Source of the DNA: Rostratula benghalensis
Lineage: Eukaryota > Chordata > Aves > Charadriiformes > Rostratulidae
Length of the DNA: 64,000 bases
Direction: 5' to 3'
NCBI GenBank assembly: GCA_013399305.1
Contig: VXAI01000096.1
Coordinates: 1,984,833 to 2,048,832 of the forward strand
Both the position numbers and the translations under genes were made by a program. The stretch's first letter is position 1. Every line of letters begins with the position of its first letter. Under the pieces are notes generated by a model. That model made no database searches. It saw nothing but the letters and a program-made list of their open reading frames with translations, and had not been told where the DNA came from. Positions 61,268-64,000 of the stretch are shown here, piece by piece.

Positions 61268-61732
61268 TGGTCAAGCTCCATGTAAGTTTTACACTGTGCT
61301 GAGAGGATTAAAGGACAAGGTAGAAGGAGTAGGGAGTATGGCCTGGGTCTTAGAGGGGCAGCCCTGTGTCCTTGTGTGAGTTGGGTGTGTGGAGAAGGAG
61401 GGAGTATGGCCCTGGTGGGGATGTCTTTGTTAAGGCTTTTTGAACAGAGAAGGGGTAACAGTCTTCTTAAGGGAAGAAATGAGACCAGCCTGCACGTTGT
61501 GAGGTTTAGCTGCTCCTGCCTTAAGAGTAAGAGTATAGTTACACCTAACTGGTAAGGTTCCCCATTAGACCTGTAGACAAAACAGTTGCTTCATGAACCC
61601 TCTCTTATCTGAGTGTTTTCTTGTAACTTAAACAGCTGAGGCCATGCCCTGTTTTGTACTTTTGGAGGGTTTCAGTCCAGTCCTTGGCTTCTGGAGCAGG
61701 TGGGAGATCACAGAAGGGAGACCTTGCTACAC

Positions 61733-61975
61733 AACCATAGAATTCTCTAGGTTGGAAGGGACCTTTAAGATCATCTGGTCCAACTATCAATCTAACTCTG
61801 ATAAAAACCATCACTGAAACAAGTCACTAAGCACTATGTCTGCACATCTTTTAAATACCTCTGGGGTGGTGCCTCAAACACTCCTCTGGGCAGCCCGTTC
61901 CAATGCTTAATAGCCCTTACAGTGTGAAAATTTTTCATACTATCCAGTTTGAACCTCCATTGCCCCTATCTCCCT
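61733..61975 (-). repeat. CR1 LINE 3' end (avian type), antisense
   Basis: The + strand begins 'aaccatagaattctctaggt' 'tggaagggacctttaagatc' 'atctggtccaac' and continues through 'aatacctctggggtggtgcc' and 'ctctgggcagcccgttccaa' to 'cattgcccctatctccctg'. This is the complement of the CR1 3' end that is abundant in bird genomes. The element runs on the minus strand, its 3' end is at the left, and it is 5'-truncated to about 240 bases. It is the least diverged repeat in the window and the main reason for calling the organism a bird. The terminal octamer is short and altered. Confidence 0.92.
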
Positions 61976-64000
61976 GCTGTGTCATGCACCCAGAGGTCAG
62001 GGCCAGTACCAGTTTGTGAGTAGTGTTTTTATTTGAAATACAGGGGCAGTGAGAAATCCCAGCTGTGAAATCTGCTCCTGAGAAAGCTCTTCTTGAGGTC
62101 AGCAAATGGTGAATGCTGTGACCAGGGGGCAAATGAATAAGGTAAGCTGTGGTCAGCAGGATGCTGATCCTTCTGAGCAAAATGATCTTTAGGGTTACAG
62201 TGGTGTCTCTAGGGATGCTGCACTGAGACAGTGAAGTTGTTCTGGGCTTGTTCCAGTGTGATTAAGATCAAAGTCTCATAAAAACATTGGTTTTGTGGTT
62301 TGGGCATTTGGACAGTGGCTCAGCAAGTGTGGCCACAATCCCTTCTCCCTGATTGGCACTTTGGACCGACTGGAGCAAGGCTGTTAATTTATCTATGTTT
62401 CACTTGTACATCTGCAAAATTTTTACTATGGCAGTTAAATCAGGGATGTCTCTTCCTATGTAAATGTAGAGCATCCAGCATGGTGATGATATGCCATTCT
62501 GAGTGGGTTTCCAAGGGTTGCTAAAAACTTTTGAGGAGAATAAGTCATTTGATCAAACAAGGCTTTATACATAATGATGTTATTTAACTATAAATGTTTA
62601 TTATGAAAGAGATGAAGGGGGAAAATATTCATGCATAAAAATTATTTCAATCGAAAGATTCCCAAAACCTTGTACTAGGGAGCAGTAGATATTTAAAGGG
62701 CACTGTTGAGTAATATTAAAAATAGTTTTGGTACTCGTTGCTTGTAGAAGTCTCTCACGACCCTGCAAATGATTTCTCTCTGTACTGATTTTGTCCTTTT
62801 CCCATTCACTGAGCAATGATTATTTCCCATGCTTTTAAATGAAGCTGAAATTAGCTTGGTTATTTTTGTTTAACAACAACAACCTCAATGCATGTTGTGC
62901 TTTTTATCCTGCATAAAGAGCTTTGTTTGTTCCCTGGCATTGGAGATGATGTCAGCAAAGCTCCCGGAAGAGCAACTGCTGTTAGCTAATTGCTGGCTGC
63001 TTCACAACCAGCAAAGGCAGGAATTAAACCAAGGTACATTTGTAGACCCTACAAAGTGTAACCTGTGCTTACATTCAGTGGTGTAACGTTCTTATCACAA
63101 TGCAGTAGTGTGAAGTAGGCCTGAAGTACTTAATTCATAAGCTTGATGTGTTAGAGTTTTCAGAATTTAGGTTATTCTTCTGTTCGGTAACAATAATAAT
63201 AATATGTAGACAAGTCCTGCTTTTTGTGTTTAGGGGTGCAACTTTTGAATACAATATGAGACTGAAATGTCTGGAAGGATAAGCCGATTTACACATGCTG
63301 GCAAGGGTTTGCAGATGGGGTTGATTTTTGTCACTTCACATAAGAGCAGGGAAGTGTATTTTTGTTTTGTTGGGAGCATCATTCATCCATCTAGGGCAGT
63401 ATCAATCTAACACATGCATCCTGTTACCACTAAAATCAGTGAGACAGACCCCAGAAATAAGGGCAGAAGATGAATACTGTGAAGATAGAAGAAAATGTCT
63501 TCCTTAATTCCTGCTGGCAGCAGTTCATTGTGTCATGCAGAGTGCTAAGGTCTAATTGCATAGTGATGGCCAGCCCTCATACAGGAGTTTTATCTCTTTT
63601 GGCAGACTAGTAACTAGGAGAATGGCGACTCCTCAACCCTGCAGTCGCATGAGCCAAAGGGTTAATTTTTATTCCTGCTGTGGTTTCTCAGACTCCCTCC
63701 TTTGATGGAATCCACATTCAGATTCTCCAGCAGTGAAGAAGAGGGCAGGTTTTTCCCTTCCAGGCTTTCATTATGTTGCAGTTTTCATGATTTTCCAGGG
63801 CTGCTGGGTTCATGAAAATTAATGCAATTCTGCCAGACTGTTTCCTTCGCGTCTGATGTGCCCTGATGCATTTTGAAATCATTCAAGAAACTGAAATTTC
63901 CCTTCCACTGAGTTCAAACCAACAGGGTTTGATTTGTGCTGTTTCTGGAGACTTCTTTGTGACTCTGGTATTGTTCTAAGTAGCCCAATGGAATAAATTG
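61976..64000. other. Non-coding stretch, G+T-leaning
   Basis: No gene is recognised. The + strand stays G+T rich (62,281-62,340 has 36 of 60; 63,301-63,360 has 38), consistent with an intron of a rightward transcript from the 60.6-kb island. A donor-like AAG|GTAAGC lies near 62,140. Open frames are all under 85 codons. Confidence 0.45.

Larger units (their letters stand above)
61011..61732. other. G+T-rich stretch after the island, possible transcribed leader/intron
   Basis: The + strand is strongly G-rich: 61,321-61,380 has A11 C9 G25 T15 and 61,381-61,440 has A9 C5 G26 T20. It holds a GGA microsatellite (61,150-61,168), a perfect donor octamer AGGTGAGT at 61,260-61,267, and internal duplications (AGGGAGTATGGCC at 61,331-61,343 and 61,399-61,411; AACAGTCTTC at 61,210-61,219 and 61,457-61,466). 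No open frame is convincing. Best read as a non-coding first exon and start of an intron of a rightward transcript. Confidence 0.4.

Noticed and set aside
1..64000. CRISPR array, tRNA, rRNA, phage or plasmid features, endogenous viral genes
   Set aside because: I looked on both strands and saw no regular direct repeats with spacers, no cloverleaf with conserved T-loop, no rRNA text, no long terminal repeat pair and no viral protein motifs.

Overview
The window looks like nuclear DNA from a bird, mostly intergenic or intronic. The clearest sign is a short CR1 retrotransposon tail at about 61,733-61,975, antisense to the + strand, with the typical avian CR1 3'-end text ('ggttggaagggacct', 'atcatctggtccaac', 'ctgggcagcccgttcca'). 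A second, older CR1 3' end at about 40,040-40,152 finishes in the family's terminal octamer repeat. Worn MIR-like SINEs and two decayed CR1 reverse-transcriptase fragments fit an ancient sauropsid background. I see no bacterial operon structure, CRISPR array, tRNA, rRNA or intact transposon. No protein-coding exon can be defended from sequence alone. The open frames are short, have no recognisable domains, and are about as long as chance would give in 64 kb.

Layout. From 1 to about 32,900 the window is low in recognisable repeats. It has one clear CR1 fragment (17,385-17,800), one MIR-like scrap near 4,345-4,440, homopolymer and purine tracts, and several AT-rich, homeobox-site-like stretches that may be conserved regulatory elements. 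From about 32,940 to 34,580 lies a strong CpG island. Its core is missing from the assembly (587 N, 33,633-34,219). On its left shoulder two TATA-like motifs point in opposite directions (33,117-33,134). From 34,600 to 60,500 the DNA is ordinary but richer in old repeats: MIR-like copies at about 40.9, 43.7, 45.5, 51.5, 52.9, 55.8, 57.0, 57.4 and 59.2 kb, and CR1 pieces at 40.0, 47.6 and probably 50.0 kb. A second, smaller GC-rich island lies at about 60,590-61,010 and contains degenerate tandem units. After it the + strand becomes strongly G+T rich, with a perfect splice-donor octamer at 61,262. The young CR1 tail follows at 61.7 kb.

How it may work together (inference). The two islands look like promoters. 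Base-composition asymmetry, counted on sample lines only, is A+C-leaning left of each island and G+T-leaning just right of each. That is the pattern expected if transcription runs outward from each island. The transcripts could be 5' ends of protein-coding genes whose coding exons lie outside the window or in the gap, or long non-coding RNAs. I cannot name a gene. The most interesting items are the divergent TATA pair beside the gapped island, the composition switch at 60.6-61.0 kb, a 77-nt fold-back at 45,196-45,272, and a cluster of perfect inverted repeats at 20,015-20,106. None amounts to a demonstrated new system.
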